From contig NZ_MOBJ01000009.1 of NCBI RefSeq assembly GCF_003732225.1, positions 1 through 64,000 of the forward strand: a stretch of 64,000 nt of DNA, given 5' to 3'. Within the stretch, counting starts at the first letter, position 1. Each line of letters starts with the position of its first letter. The position numbers and the translations under genes are program-made. The notes beneath the pieces were generated by a model. That model had not been told where the DNA came from, searched no databases, and saw nothing but the letters and a program-made list of their open reading frames with translations. This document shows, piece by piece, positions 33,173 through 40,880 of this stretch. This DNA is from Pseudomonas brassicacearum. Its GTDB lineage: Bacteria > Pseudomonadota > Gammaproteobacteria > Pseudomonadales > Pseudomonadaceae.

Positions 33173-33364
33173 ATGAGCAATCCTTACATTGAAGATGATG
33201 GCGCTGAGTACCCGATCAACAATTGTGTGCAGTGTGGCCAGACGGATTATGTGGCTGGGTTTGGTGAAACGCCGACCAAGCCGGGCAAGGCCAGGCTTCC
33301 AGCGGTGACAAAAACCATCGCAAAACCGTTTATGCCGAAGGTCGCAGCGCCTGTACGCAAGTAA
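33173..33364 (+). CDS. Small hypothetical protein with CxxC motif
   Basis: 63 aa. GGAGGGACTGATTAG precedes the ATG, a good ribosome binding site. The N-terminal half is acidic (MSNPYIEDDGAEYPIN), followed by NCVQCGQTDYVAGFG with a CxxC that could bind metal, and a basic, proline-rich C-terminus. A terminator follows at about 33375-33403. Function unknown. Confidence 0.62.
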   Translation: MSNPYIEDDGAEYPINNCVQCGQTDYVAGFGETPTKPGKARLPAVTKTIAKPFMPKVAAPVRK

Positions 33365-33374
33365 CCGAAAAGTG

Positions 33375-33403
33375 TGCCGACCCCGCCATTGAGCGGGGTT
33401 TTT
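33375..33403 (+). terminator. Terminator after the 63-aa gene
   Basis: ACCCCGC-CATTGA-GCGGGGT followed by TTTTTTG. Confidence 0.85.
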
Positions 33404-33557
33404 TGTGAGTGCTGCCTGGACGTATGGCAGGTGATTGGTGACGGTCTAGAGACGCGTCATACGCGGTATCAAAGTTACTGATCGTTGGGTGTTTATTTCA
33501 CGCTTCTTTCACACGCACGCCAGTAGGCTCAGCTCATCCGTTAAAAAGCAATTCCAT

Positions 33558-33586
33558 TAGCCCGTCTCCCCGCGGGCTTTTTTTTG
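33558..33586 (+). terminator. Orphan rho-independent terminator
   Basis: AGCCCGTCTCCCCGCGGGCT forms a short stem followed by eight T residues. No coding gene ends just before it on the plus strand. Confidence 0.75.
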
Positions 33587-33722
33587 TCTGCGATAAAACT
33601 CTTTGCGTATAAACTGTCCAACCTTCGCGCTCGGGAGGGTTGAGCTGGTTCATTGACTGATCCGGCTGCCTTTTACAGCATCCAATTTATTACTGTTCAG
33701 CACCCTTTTTGAGGTTCATGTC

Positions 33723-34067
33723 ATGCGTTTAACTTTGCCTGCTCTGGTTCTGGGTCTTCTGGTCGCTCAAGGCGCAATGGCTGGTGATGGCTCCGCAGCG
33801 CTCGGCGGCGGCCTGGGCGGTGCGCTGGGTAATGTGGTCGGTCAGAAGCTCGGTGGCAGCACCGGCGCGGCGATTGGTGCGGGCGTTGCAGGCGCGGCAG
33901 GCAGTGCTGCCGGCGCACGCAAAGGTCACCGAGCCAAAGCTGCAATCGGCGGTGGTGTAGGCGCGGCGGGTGGTTCGGTCATCGGCAACTCGCTGGGCGG
34001 CAAGACCGGCTCCGCCATCGGTGCAGGCCTTGGCGGCGCAGCGGGCGGTGCGCTCATGGGCAAGTAA
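33723..34067 (+). CDS. Exported glycine-zipper protein
   Basis: 114 aa. The signal peptide RLTLPALVLGLLVAQGAMA is followed almost entirely by GxxxG-type repeats (GGGLGGALGNVVGQKLGG, GAAIGAGVAGAAGSAAGA, GSAIGAGLGGAAGGALMGK), separated by one basic break ARKGHRAKAA. Such glycine zippers pack as membrane-inserting helices in outer-membrane or envelope proteins. A terminator follows, so it is a single-gene unit. Function unknown. Confidence 0.85.
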   Translation: MRLTLPALVLGLLVAQGAMAGDGSAALGGGLGGALGNVVGQKLGGSTGAAIGAGVAGAAGSAAGARKGHRAKAAIGGGVGAAGGSVIGNSLGGKTGSAIGAGLGGAAGGALMGK

Positions 34068-34099
34068 GGGCACTGATTCCAGCGGTACGATTTGAAACA

Positions 34100-34124
34100 G
34101 CCCGGCTAATTGCCGGGTTTTTTC
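34100..34124 (+). terminator. Terminator of the glycine-zipper gene
   Basis: GCCCGGC-TAATT-GCCGGGT followed by TTTTT. Confidence 0.82.
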
Positions 34125-34198
34125 ATTCTGGGGCACTCGACCCCTAGCACCCCATGCTAGTGCGCTACCTGAGCCCACAGCCGGCAATGACTCTGACT

Positions 34199-34525
34199 TC
34201 ACAACTCCAGCTGATCAGCCCTGATCCCGAACGCCATGGCGATCTTTTCCCGAGTGGTGCGGCGTGGTTTGTTCACCGCCTCCTGCTGGGCGAACGCAGG
34301 TTGTGAAATCCCCATCCGCTTTGCCACTTCCTCCTGCGTCAGGTTCAAGTGTTCGCGCCAGGCGCGGATTGGGGTGGCACCGTCGACGATACGACTGACC
34401 ACTTGATGAGGAATCAGCTCGGTGCCGCCGTGTTGAGCGACATACTGCTGGTAGGGGATGACCACAAAGGCCGGTTCGCCGTCCGGGCCGTTGATGATTT
34501 GTATGTCAGTAGGTGCGTTCGTCAC
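34199..34525 (-). CDS. XRE-family antitoxin
   Basis: 108 aa if the GTG at 34525 is used (TNAPTDIQIINGPDG); this start lies inside the 3' end of the toxin gene, giving a 20-base overlap. An N-terminal domain (EPAFVVIPYQQYVAQHGG) is followed by a helix-turn-helix, HLNLTQEEVAKRMGISQPAF, at about 60-80. The toxin-first order resembles HigBA-type loci. It should neutralise the RelE-like toxin and repress the shared promoter. Confidence 0.85.
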   Translation of the reverse strand: MTNAPTDIQIINGPDGEPAFVVIPYQQYVAQHGGTELIPHQVVSRIVDGATPIRAWREHLNLTQEEVAKRMGISQPAFAQQEAVNKPRRTTREKIAMAFGIRADQLEL

Positions 34526-34760
34526 GTTTTTTGACCTCTTGAATGCTGACCACCTGGACCGAGCCGTCCCAGTCAAACAGAACCCGGTAGCTACCCACTC
34601 TCAGGCGATACCCGCAATTGTGCAGGGCCAGCGCCTTGACGTTGATTGCGTCGGGCATGCGCTCCAGCTGCGTTACGGCATCGCGGATTTGGGCCCGGTG
34701 CTCCGTGTGTACTCTGAGCAGTTGCTTTACGGCTTTGCGGGTCCAGTAGATTTCGTTCAT
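34506..34760 (-). CDS. RelE/ParE-superfamily toxin
   Basis: 84 aa. MNEIYWTRKAVKQLLRV, then LALHNCGYRLRVGSYRVLFD and a terminal VVSIQEVKKRDERTY match the RelE fold, with the basic/aromatic residues used by ribosome-dependent mRNA interferases. It lies upstream of and overlaps the antitoxin gene. Activity against mRNA is inferred from the family; ParE-type gyrase poisoning cannot be excluded from sequence alone. Confidence 0.87.
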   Translation of the reverse strand: MNEIYWTRKAVKQLLRVHTEHRAQIRDAVTQLERMPDAINVKALALHNCGYRLRVGSYRVLFDWDGSVQVVSIQEVKKRDERTY

Positions 34761-35013
34761 GAGATCTTAATAAGTCTTCCATAAGTTATGCAATGATTTT
34801 CTTATATTTCTATAAGTAACCGTGTACGCTTTCCTTGCGCTCACTCCATACCCTAGGCCGTGATCGACGCGTGGGAGCGGCAAATAGTTGCTGCATGTGA
34901 ACCGCGCTCGCTATGCTGCTGAACCCTTTAATCGATCCCTCTTTGATCGATCAAGGCACTGGCCGTACCTGAGCCGCCTCCCGGAATGTTGTGTTGATAA
35001 CGGATCAGATGCG

Positions 35014-35706
35014 ATGAATGCACCGCTCGACTTCGGCCCGATCAAGGCCGTGATTTTCGATATGGATGGTTTGCTGCTCGATACCGAGGGCATTTACACC
35101 GAGGTCACGCAAATCATTGCCGAACGCTACGGCCGAACCTTCGACTGGAACATCAAGCAGAACATCATCGGCCGCGGTGCTGGCGATCTGGCGCGCTATG
35201 TCGTCGAGGCGCTGGACCTGCCGATCAGCGCCGAGGAGTTTCTGCTGATCCGCGAACCTTTGATGCGTGAACGCTTTCCGCGTGCGCTGGCGATGCCAGG
35301 TGCGCAGGAACTGGTTCAGCATCTGAAAGCGAACAACATTCCGATTGCCGTGGGCACGAGTTCTTCGAGTCAGTCCTTCGGGCAGAAAACCACGTTGCAT
35401 GGCGATTGGTTTGCGCTGTTCGACACCATCGTGACTGCTGATGACCCTGAGGTGGGCGCGGCGAAACCAGCGCCGGATATCTTCCTCACCGCCGCGCGAC
35501 GTCTGGGTGTGGCGCCGCAGGATTGCCTGGTGTTTGAAGATTCGCCGTTTGGCGTTACTGCGGCAAAAGCCGCGGGGATGACTGCGATTGCTGTGCCGGA
35601 TGCGGCCATGGCTGATGAAAAGTATGCGCATGCCGACAGCATTCTTCGCACGTTAAAGGCCTTCCAGCCGCACGCGTACGGCTTGCCGGCACTCGAGCTG
35701 AGATAA
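35014..35706 (+). CDS. HAD-IA family phosphatase
   Basis: 230 aa from the ATG at 35014; the open frame back to 34888 contains no good start. The HAD motif I is FDMDGLLLDTEG with the nucleophile Asp and its acid/base partner. Motif II is VGTSSSSQSF, the Lys is in GAAKPAPDIF and motif IV is VFEDSPFGVTAAKAAGM. A helical cap follows motif I. It resembles the beta-phosphoglucomutase/GS1 phosphatase group; substrate unknown. It is convergent with the SDR gene at a shared terminator. Confidence 0.92.
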   Translation: MNAPLDFGPIKAVIFDMDGLLLDTEGIYTEVTQIIAERYGRTFDWNIKQNIIGRGAGDLARYVVEALDLPISAEEFLLIREPLMRERFPRALAMPGAQELVQHLKANNIPIAVGTSSSSQSFGQKTTLHGDWFALFDTIVTADDPEVGAAKPAPDIFLTAARRLGVAPQDCLVFEDSPFGVTAAKAAGMTAIAVPDAAMADEKYAHADSILRTLKAFQPHAYGLPALELR

Positions 35707-35727
35707 CGGGCAAACGCGGAACAACAA

Positions 35728-35771
35728 AATGCCGGGCAACCTGATCAAAGGTTACCCGGCGTTTTGTTTTT
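35728..35771. terminator. Bidirectional terminator between the HAD and SDR genes
   Basis: AAAATGCCGGGCAACCT and AGGTTACCCGGCGTTTT pair around GATCAA, with A-rich and T-rich flanks usable in both directions. Confidence 0.85.
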
Positions 35772-35790
35772 ACGGTGCGAGGGCGGTGAA

Positions 35791-36537
35791 TCAGGCGCCA
35801 AAACCACCGTCGATGCTAAGGCTGGCACCGGTGATGTAGCCGGCTTCCGGGCCGACCAGGTAAGCAACGAAACTGGCGATCTCGGAGGCGGTGCCATAAC
35901 GACCAACGGCCATCAGCGGGATCAGGCTCTCGGCGAACTCACCGTGGGCCGGGTTCATGTCGGTATCGACCGGGCCAGGCTGCACGTTATTGATGGTGAT
36001 ACCCCGCGGGCCCAGGTCGCGGGACAGGCCTTTGGTCAGGCCGACCAGCGCCGCCTTGCTCATGGCGTAAGGGCCGCCACCGGCGAAGGGCATGCGGTCG
36101 GCGTTGGTGCTGCCGATGTTGATGATGCGACCGCCTTCGGTCATGTGTTTGGCGGCCTCTTGAGTCGCGATGAACACACTGCGTACGTTGATCGCCAGGG
36201 TTTGGTCGAAGTCTTCGAGTTTGAAATCTTCAAGTGGGGCAACGGCCAGCACACCTGCGTTGTTGACCAGAATATCCAACCGGCCAAAGGTTTTGACGGT
36301 GGCGTTGACGGCGTTGCGAATGGCGACTGCATCAGCGCTGTCGGCTTTGATCGCCAGAGCTTTGCCGCCGGAAGCGGTGATGCTGTTCTGCAACTCTTCA
36401 GCCTTGGCGGCGGAGCTGACGTAAGTGAAGGCAACCGCTGCGCCTTCAGCGGCCAGGCGTTTGACGATGGCGGCGCCGATGCCGCGGGAGCCGCCCTGGA
36501 TGAGCGCTACTTTACCGCTGAGATTTTGAGTGGTCAT
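35791..36537 (-). CDS. SDR-family oxidoreductase
   Basis: 248 aa from the ATG at 36537 (MTTQNLSGKVALIQGGSRGI). Classical SDR features: GGSRGIGAAIV cofactor loop, VNNAG at about 88, catalytic Ser in NIGSTNADR and the YxxxK pair in PYAMSKAALVG. The C-terminus GYITGASLSIDGGFGA is standard. It probably reduces a carbonyl with NAD(P)H. It is divergent from a LysR regulator, which likely controls it. The physiological substrate is not evident. Confidence 0.93.
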   Translation of the reverse strand: MTTQNLSGKVALIQGGSRGIGAAIVKRLAAEGAAVAFTYVSSAAKAEELQNSITASGGKALAIKADSADAVAIRNAVNATVKTFGRLDILVNNAGVLAVAPLEDFKLEDFDQTLAINVRSVFIATQEAAKHMTEGGRIINIGSTNADRMPFAGGGPYAMSKAALVGLTKGLSRDLGPRGITINNVQPGPVDTDMNPAHGEFAESLIPLMAVGRYGTASEIASFVAYLVGPEAGYITGASLSIDGGFGA

Positions 36538-36661
36538 GTCGTTCTCCAAAAGTACAAGGCGGACTGCCTTGTTGTTGGAGCCGAGTATCGGCCTCGGATT
36601 ACCCGCTGTGTAGACGGTAATTACTATAGTCTGTGTAAACCAAAAGTTTATAGTGGCGACC

Positions 36662-37585
36662 ATGGAAACCTTCAGTAGTATCGAATGCTTCGTCCGCAGC
36701 GCCGAGGTCGGCAGCTTTGCCGAAGCCGCGCGGCGCCTGAGCCTGACTCCGGCAGCGGTGGGCAAAAGTGTCGCCAAGCTTGAGGCGCGCCTGGGTGTGC
36801 GGCTGTTTCAGCGCAGCACGCGCAGCCTGACCTTGACCGAAGCCGGTCAGCTGTTTCTCGGTGAAGTCAGTGCCAGTCTGCACACCATTCAAAATGCCGT
36901 GGCCAATTTGGCCAGCGCCGAAGGACGTCCGGCCGGGACGCTGAAAGTCAGCATGGGCACGGTGTTTGGGCGGCTGTACATCGTGCCGCTGCTGGGCGAG
37001 TTTCTGCGGCGTTTTCCGGCGATCAACCCGGATTGGCATTTCGATAACCGCCAGGTCGATCTGATCGGCCAAGGCTTCGACGCGGCGATTGGTGGCGGCT
37101 TTGAACTGCCGCAAGGCGTGGTCGCGCGCAAGCTGACGCCGGCTCACCGGGTGTTGGTGGCGTCCAGGGATTATCTGGCGCAACGCGAGGCGATTCGTGA
37201 ACCGGATGATTTAAGTGACTGCGACGGGATTCTGATTCGTTCACCGCAGACGGGTCGCGTGCGCTCCTGGCAACTGACCAGTCGTCGTCAGGAACACAGC
37301 CCGCTGAACCTCAAGGCGCGGATGACCATGAGTGACTCCGAAGCCGCTTGCGCCACCGCCGTGCAAGGCTTGGGTATCGCGCTGGTGAGCATGCCGTTCG
37401 CCGTTGGTTACCTGAATGCCGGTACTTTGCAGCGCGTGCTGCCGGACTGGTACGTCGATGATGGCAACATCTCGATCTACTACGCCGAACACAAGCTGCT
37501 GCCGGGCAAGACACGGGCGTTCGTTGATTTCATCATCGAGCAATTCGCCGAGCAGCAATTGGCGCAGCGATTCAGCGCTGTCTGA
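36662..37585 (+). CDS. LysR-family transcriptional regulator
   Basis: 307 aa from the ATG at 36662 (METFSSIECFVRSAEVGSF); a GTG at 36653 is an alternative. The helix-turn-helix is FAEAARRLSLTPAAVGKSVA and the effector domain follows from about residue 90. The closest-looking group regulates divergent oxidoreductases. The intergenic DNA carries a dyad AGAC-N13-GTCT at 36612-36632 that fits a LysR T-N11-A-type site. Confidence 0.92.
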   Translation: METFSSIECFVRSAEVGSFAEAARRLSLTPAAVGKSVAKLEARLGVRLFQRSTRSLTLTEAGQLFLGEVSASLHTIQNAVANLASAEGRPAGTLKVSMGTVFGRLYIVPLLGEFLRRFPAINPDWHFDNRQVDLIGQGFDAAIGGGFELPQGVVARKLTPAHRVLVASRDYLAQREAIREPDDLSDCDGILIRSPQTGRVRSWQLTSRRQEHSPLNLKARMTMSDSEAACATAVQGLGIALVSMPFAVGYLNAGTLQRVLPDWYVDDGNISIYYAEHKLLPGKTRAFVDFIIEQFAEQQLAQRFSAV

Positions 37586-37612
37586 GCAGGTCTCCTGGCC
37601 GAGTGCAGATCC

Positions 37613-37716
37613 TGTGGGAGCGAGCTTGCTCGCGATGACGGACTGACATTCAACATTGATGTTGATTGTTACACCGCTATCGTCGGAACGCCGCCCGGAG
37701 CAAGCTCGCTCCCACA
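37613..37716. repeat. REP pair (family A) with variant arm
   Basis: One arm, TGTGGGAGCGAGCTTGCTCG (37613 on), is standard. The other (37679-37716) reads GGAACGCCGCCCGGAGCAAG, then CTCGCTCCCACA. This second arm is identical, in inverse orientation, to the arm at 40823-40860 over about 38 bases. Confidence 0.88.
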
Positions 37717-37738
37717 GGGGATTTTGCAGGGCAGGGGA

Positions 37739-38473
37739 TCAGGCTTTCTGGATGATGTTGCCCGCGTGCAAGCCGCATTCTTTCTGGGTGGCTTCTTCCC
37801 ACCACCAGCGACCTTCGCGCTCGTGCTGGTTCGGCAGCACCGGGCGGGTGCACGGCTCGCAGCCAATGCTGATGAAGCCGCGCTCATGCAGGCTGTTGTA
37901 CGGCAGTTCCAGCATGCGGATGTAGCCCCAGATCTCTTCGCTGGTCATTTGTGCCAGCGGGTTGAATTTGTACAGGGTGCGTTCCGGCGTCGAGAACGCG
38001 CTGTCGACTTCCAGTACGGCAACCTGGCTGCGGGTGCCCGGGCTCTGGTCGCGGCGCTGGCCGGTGGCCCAGGCGCTGACGGTGGACAGTTTGCGACGCA
38101 GCGGTTCGATCTTGCGGATGCCGCAGCATTCGCCATGGCCGTCCTTGTAGAAGCTGAACAGGCCTTTTTCCTTGACGAACGGTTCGAGCTTTGTATGGTC
38201 CGGCGAGACCAGTTCAATCTCGATCTTGTAGTGCTCGCGCACCTGATCGATGAAGCGATAGGTTTCCGGGTGCAGGCGTCCGGTGTCGAGGCTGAAGACT
38301 TTGACGTTTTTGTTGATCTTCCAGGCCATGTCCACCAGCACCACGTCTTCGGCGCCGCTGAAGGAGATCCAGAGATCATCCCCGAACTCGGCAAAAGCCA
38401 GTTTGAGAATGTCCTGGGCGGATTTGGTGGCATAGGTCGCGGCGAGTTCAGCGACGTCGAACGATGGGCTCAT
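37739..38473 (-). CDS. cysH: Adenylyl-sulfate (APS) reductase, CysH family
   Basis: 244 aa. It reduces APS (or PAPS) to sulfite with thioredoxin electrons in assimilatory sulfate reduction. The family motif [10 protein letters not shown] is at 63-72. The paired cysteines Cys116-Cys117 and Cys205-xx-Cys208 are the 4Fe-4S ligands that define the APS-type enzyme, and the catalytic Cys233 lies in [11 protein letters not shown] sequence follows its 3' end and thrH is divergent. Confidence 0.95.
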   Translation of the reverse strand: MSPSFDVAELAATYATKSAQDILKLAFAEFGDDLWISFSGAEDVVLVDMAWKINKNVKVFSLDTGRLHPETYRFIDQVREHYKIEIELVSPDHTKLEPFVKEKGLFSFYKDGHGECCGIRKIEPLRRKLSTVSAWATGQRRDQSPGTRSQVAVLEVDSAFSTPERTLYKFNPLAQMTSEEIWGYIRMLELPYNSLHERGFISIGCEPCTRPVLPNQHEREGRWWWEEATQKECGLHAGNIIQKA

Positions 38474-38647
38474 CAGGGCGGTTTCCTACAGGTCGGTGGC
38501 GCTAAGCGCTCTATATAGTGGCGATGGTAGCAAAAACCCGAGGCGACAGGGGCGCTCGTCTGCGTTGCGTCGGTCGGTACGACTCGCTAGAGTTCGGCAG
38601 TCCTTTTGCTCGCTCAACTCAATAATCAGTACAAATGGGAGTGTCTT

Positions 38648-39265
38648 GTGGAAATTGCCTGTCTCGATCTGGAAGGTGTCCTGGTCCCGGAAATCTGGAT
38701 CGCCTTTGCCGAAAAAACCGGGATTGAATCCCTCAAGGCAACCACCCGGGATATTCCCGATTACGACGTGCTGATGCAGCAGCGCCTGCGCATCCTCGAC
38801 GAGCACGGCCTGAAGCTGTCCGACATTCAGGAAGTGATCGCCACCCTGAAGCCACTGGACGGTGCCATCGAGTTCGTCAACTGGCTGCGCGAGCGTTTCC
38901 AGGTGGTGATTCTTTCCGACACGTTCTACGAGTTTTCCCAGCCGCTGATGCGTCAACTGGGCTTCCCGACCTTGCTCTGCCATCGTCTGATTACGGATGA
39001 CACGGGGCGGGTGACGGGCTATCAACTGCGTCAGAAAGATCCCAAGCGTCAGTCGGTATTGTCCTTCAAGAGCCTCTACTATCGGGTGATCGCGGCCGGT
39101 GATTCGTACAACGACACCAGCATGCTGGGCGAGGCGGACGCAGGGATCCTGTTCCACGCGCCAGACAACGTGATCCGCGAATTCCCGCAGTTTCCGGCGG
39201 TGCATACCTTCACCGAGTTGAAGCAGGAATTCCTCAAGGCCTCGAACCGCGAATTGAACCTGTAA
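38648..39265 (+). CDS. thrH: Phosphoserine phosphatase/homoserine phosphotransferase ThrH
   Basis: 205 aa with a GTG start at 38648, fixed by the N-terminus EIACLDLEGVLVPEIWIAF and the upstream GGGAG. HAD motif I is DLEGVLVPE, with Glu in place of the usual second Asp, as in ThrH. Motif IV appears as AAGDSYNDTSMLGEADAG. ThrH transfers phosphate from phosphoserine to homoserine and can complement serB or thrB. It is divergent from cysH; pabB is convergent. Confidence 0.93.
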   Translation: MEIACLDLEGVLVPEIWIAFAEKTGIESLKATTRDIPDYDVLMQQRLRILDEHGLKLSDIQEVIATLKPLDGAIEFVNWLRERFQVVILSDTFYEFSQPLMRQLGFPTLLCHRLITDDTGRVTGYQLRQKDPKRQSVLSFKSLYYRVIAAGDSYNDTSMLGEADAGILFHAPDNVIREFPQFPAVHTFTELKQEFLKASNRELNL

Positions 39266-39296
39266 ACACCCGCCCCTACGGGGGCAATACACTGGG

Positions 39297-40640
39297 TTAC
39301 AGGTTTTGCAGGGTTTCCAGCAACACCTTCACCTTGGTGATCGACTCCTGATACTCGGCCTGCCAGTCCGAATCGGCGACGATCCCTCCACCCCCCCAGC
39401 AGCAGACCTGACCATCCTTGACCAGCAAGCTGCGGATGGCGATCGAGCTGTCCATCTCTCCGCGTACGTCCAGATACAGCAACGAGCCACAGTACAAACC
39501 ACGGCGGGTCGGTTCCAGTTCGTCGATGATCTGCATGGCACGGATCTTCGGCGCGCCGGTGATCGAGCCGCCGGGGAAGCTGCCGGCGATCAGATCCAGG
39601 GCGTCTTTGTTGTCAGCCAATTCGCCGGTGACGCTGCTCACCAGGTGATGCACGTTCGGGTAGCTTTCCAGGCTGAACAACTCTGGCACGCGCACCGAGC
39701 CAATGCGGCAGGTGCGGCCCAGATCGTTACGCAACAGGTCGACGATCATCAGGTTTTCCGCGCGATCCTTGGGGCTGGCCAGCAGTTCGGCGGCATTGGC
39801 TGCGTCTTCGGTGGCGTTCTGTCCGCGCGGCCGGGTGCCTTTGATCGGCCGGGTTTCCACATGGCCGTCGCTGACTTTGACGAAACGCTCCGGCGACAAG
39901 CTCAGTACTGCGCCGCCCTCGGGCAAGCTCTGGAAGCCGGAGAACGGCGTTGGGCAGGCTGCCCGCAACGCGCAATACGCGGCCCACGGATCACCCTGAT
40001 ACTGCGCGCGGAAGCGTTGTGCAAAGTTGACCTGATAGCAGTCGCCGGCCTGAATGTACTGCTGGATACGCACGAACGCCTGCTGATAGTCGCTGGCACT
40101 GAGGTCGGGGCTCATGGCGCCGTTCAGGGTGAACGTCCCGGTGGACGCAATCGTGGGCTGGCTGAACAGTTCGATCAGACGCTGGCGCTCGGTTTCAATC
40201 AGGTTTGGATGGAACACCAGCTGACTGCTACCGATCAAGTGGTCGCTGATCAGCGCCCAGTCATACAGGCCGAAGCGCGCGTCGGGCAGTTGCAGGTCAT
40301 CGTGAGCCTGAGAGGGCAGGGCTTCCAGGTGACGACCGAAATCGTAACTGAGGTAGCCGATCAAGCCGCCCGCGAACGGCAGCTCGTAGGGTTCTGGTAT
40401 CGCTGCATCGCCGAGTCGGGCCAGCGTGTCGCGCAGGCGTTGCAGGAACGCGCTGCCACTTTCGTCAGGGGAAACGGCCAGCGTTGTCAGCGGCCAGGCG
40501 CTGAGCAGGTCATAACGCCCGCGCTCGGCACTCGGCCGGCCGCTGTCGAGCAGCACACTGCCCGGGGCATGACGAATTGCCGCGAAATACTCGGCGGGGT
40601 TGGCGCGATAGGGAAGCGGGTATACGGAACAGGTCAGCAT
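39297..40640 (-). CDS. pabB: Aminodeoxychorismate synthase component I
   Basis: 447 aa. It converts chorismate plus ammonia (from PabA) to 4-amino-4-deoxychorismate on the way to folate. The chorismate-binding core is complete: PFSGFQSLPEGGAVLSLSPE, VETRPIKGTRPRG and FPGGSITGAPKIRAMQIIDE. The PIKGT signature with its Lys separates PabB from anthranilate synthase TrpE. A single gene; the amidotransferase component is elsewhere. Confidence 0.95.
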   Translation of the reverse strand: MLTCSVYPLPYRANPAEYFAAIRHAPGSVLLDSGRPSAERGRYDLLSAWPLTTLAVSPDESGSAFLQRLRDTLARLGDAAIPEPYELPFAGGLIGYLSYDFGRHLEALPSQAHDDLQLPDARFGLYDWALISDHLIGSSQLVFHPNLIETERQRLIELFSQPTIASTGTFTLNGAMSPDLSASDYQQAFVRIQQYIQAGDCYQVNFAQRFRAQYQGDPWAAYCALRAACPTPFSGFQSLPEGGAVLSLSPERFVKVSDGHVETRPIKGTRPRGQNATEDAANAAELLASPKDRAENLMIVDLLRNDLGRTCRIGSVRVPELFSLESYPNVHHLVSSVTGELADNKDALDLIAGSFPGGSITGAPKIRAMQIIDELEPTRRGLYCGSLLYLDVRGEMDSSIAIRSLLVKDGQVCCWGGGGIVADSDWQAEYQESITKVKVLLETLQNL

Positions 40641-40768
40641 GAGCGGGGCAGATCAGCCATCGAGGCGGGGTGGCGATTGTAGTCCTCTGCGGGAGTTGCT
40701 CCTAGAGGGGATGTCGGTGATTGGCAGGTTGGAGGCAGGGTTGAAGGCTTTGGTGACTGTCAGGCCGC

Positions 40769-40860
40769 CATCGCGAGCAGGCTCGCTCCCACACTGGATC
40801 TGTGTCGCACCAAAGATCTAAATGTGGGAGCGAGCTTGCTCCGGGCGGCGTTCCGACGAT
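40769..40860. repeat. REP pair (family A) with variant arm
   Basis: CATCGCGAGCAGGCTCGCTC (40769 on) faces an inverted arm at 40823-40860 that reads GAGCGAGCTTGCTCCGGGCG, then GCGTTCCGACGAT. This arm is the inverse copy of 37679-37716. Confidence 0.88.
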
Positions 40861-40880
40861 GGGCGCGCCTCGATCTCGAA

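Larger units (their letters stand above)
33365..33722. other. Gene-free region with two terminators
   Basis: About 360 bases. They contain the terminator of the 63-aa gene (33375-33403) and a second, strong hairpin plus T run (33558-33586) that ends no recognisable coding gene. The stretch 33405-33557 could encode a small RNA ending there. The remainder should hold the promoter of the glycine-zipper gene. Confidence 0.5.

Noticed and set aside
34888..35013. N-terminal extension of the HAD phosphatase gene to 34888
   Set aside because: The extension has no ribosome binding site and would place an unusual 42-residue leader before the catalytic FDMDG motif.
39262..39296. Hairpin GCCCCTACGGGGGC between thrH and pabB as terminator
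   Set aside because: The stem is short and no T run follows on either strand.
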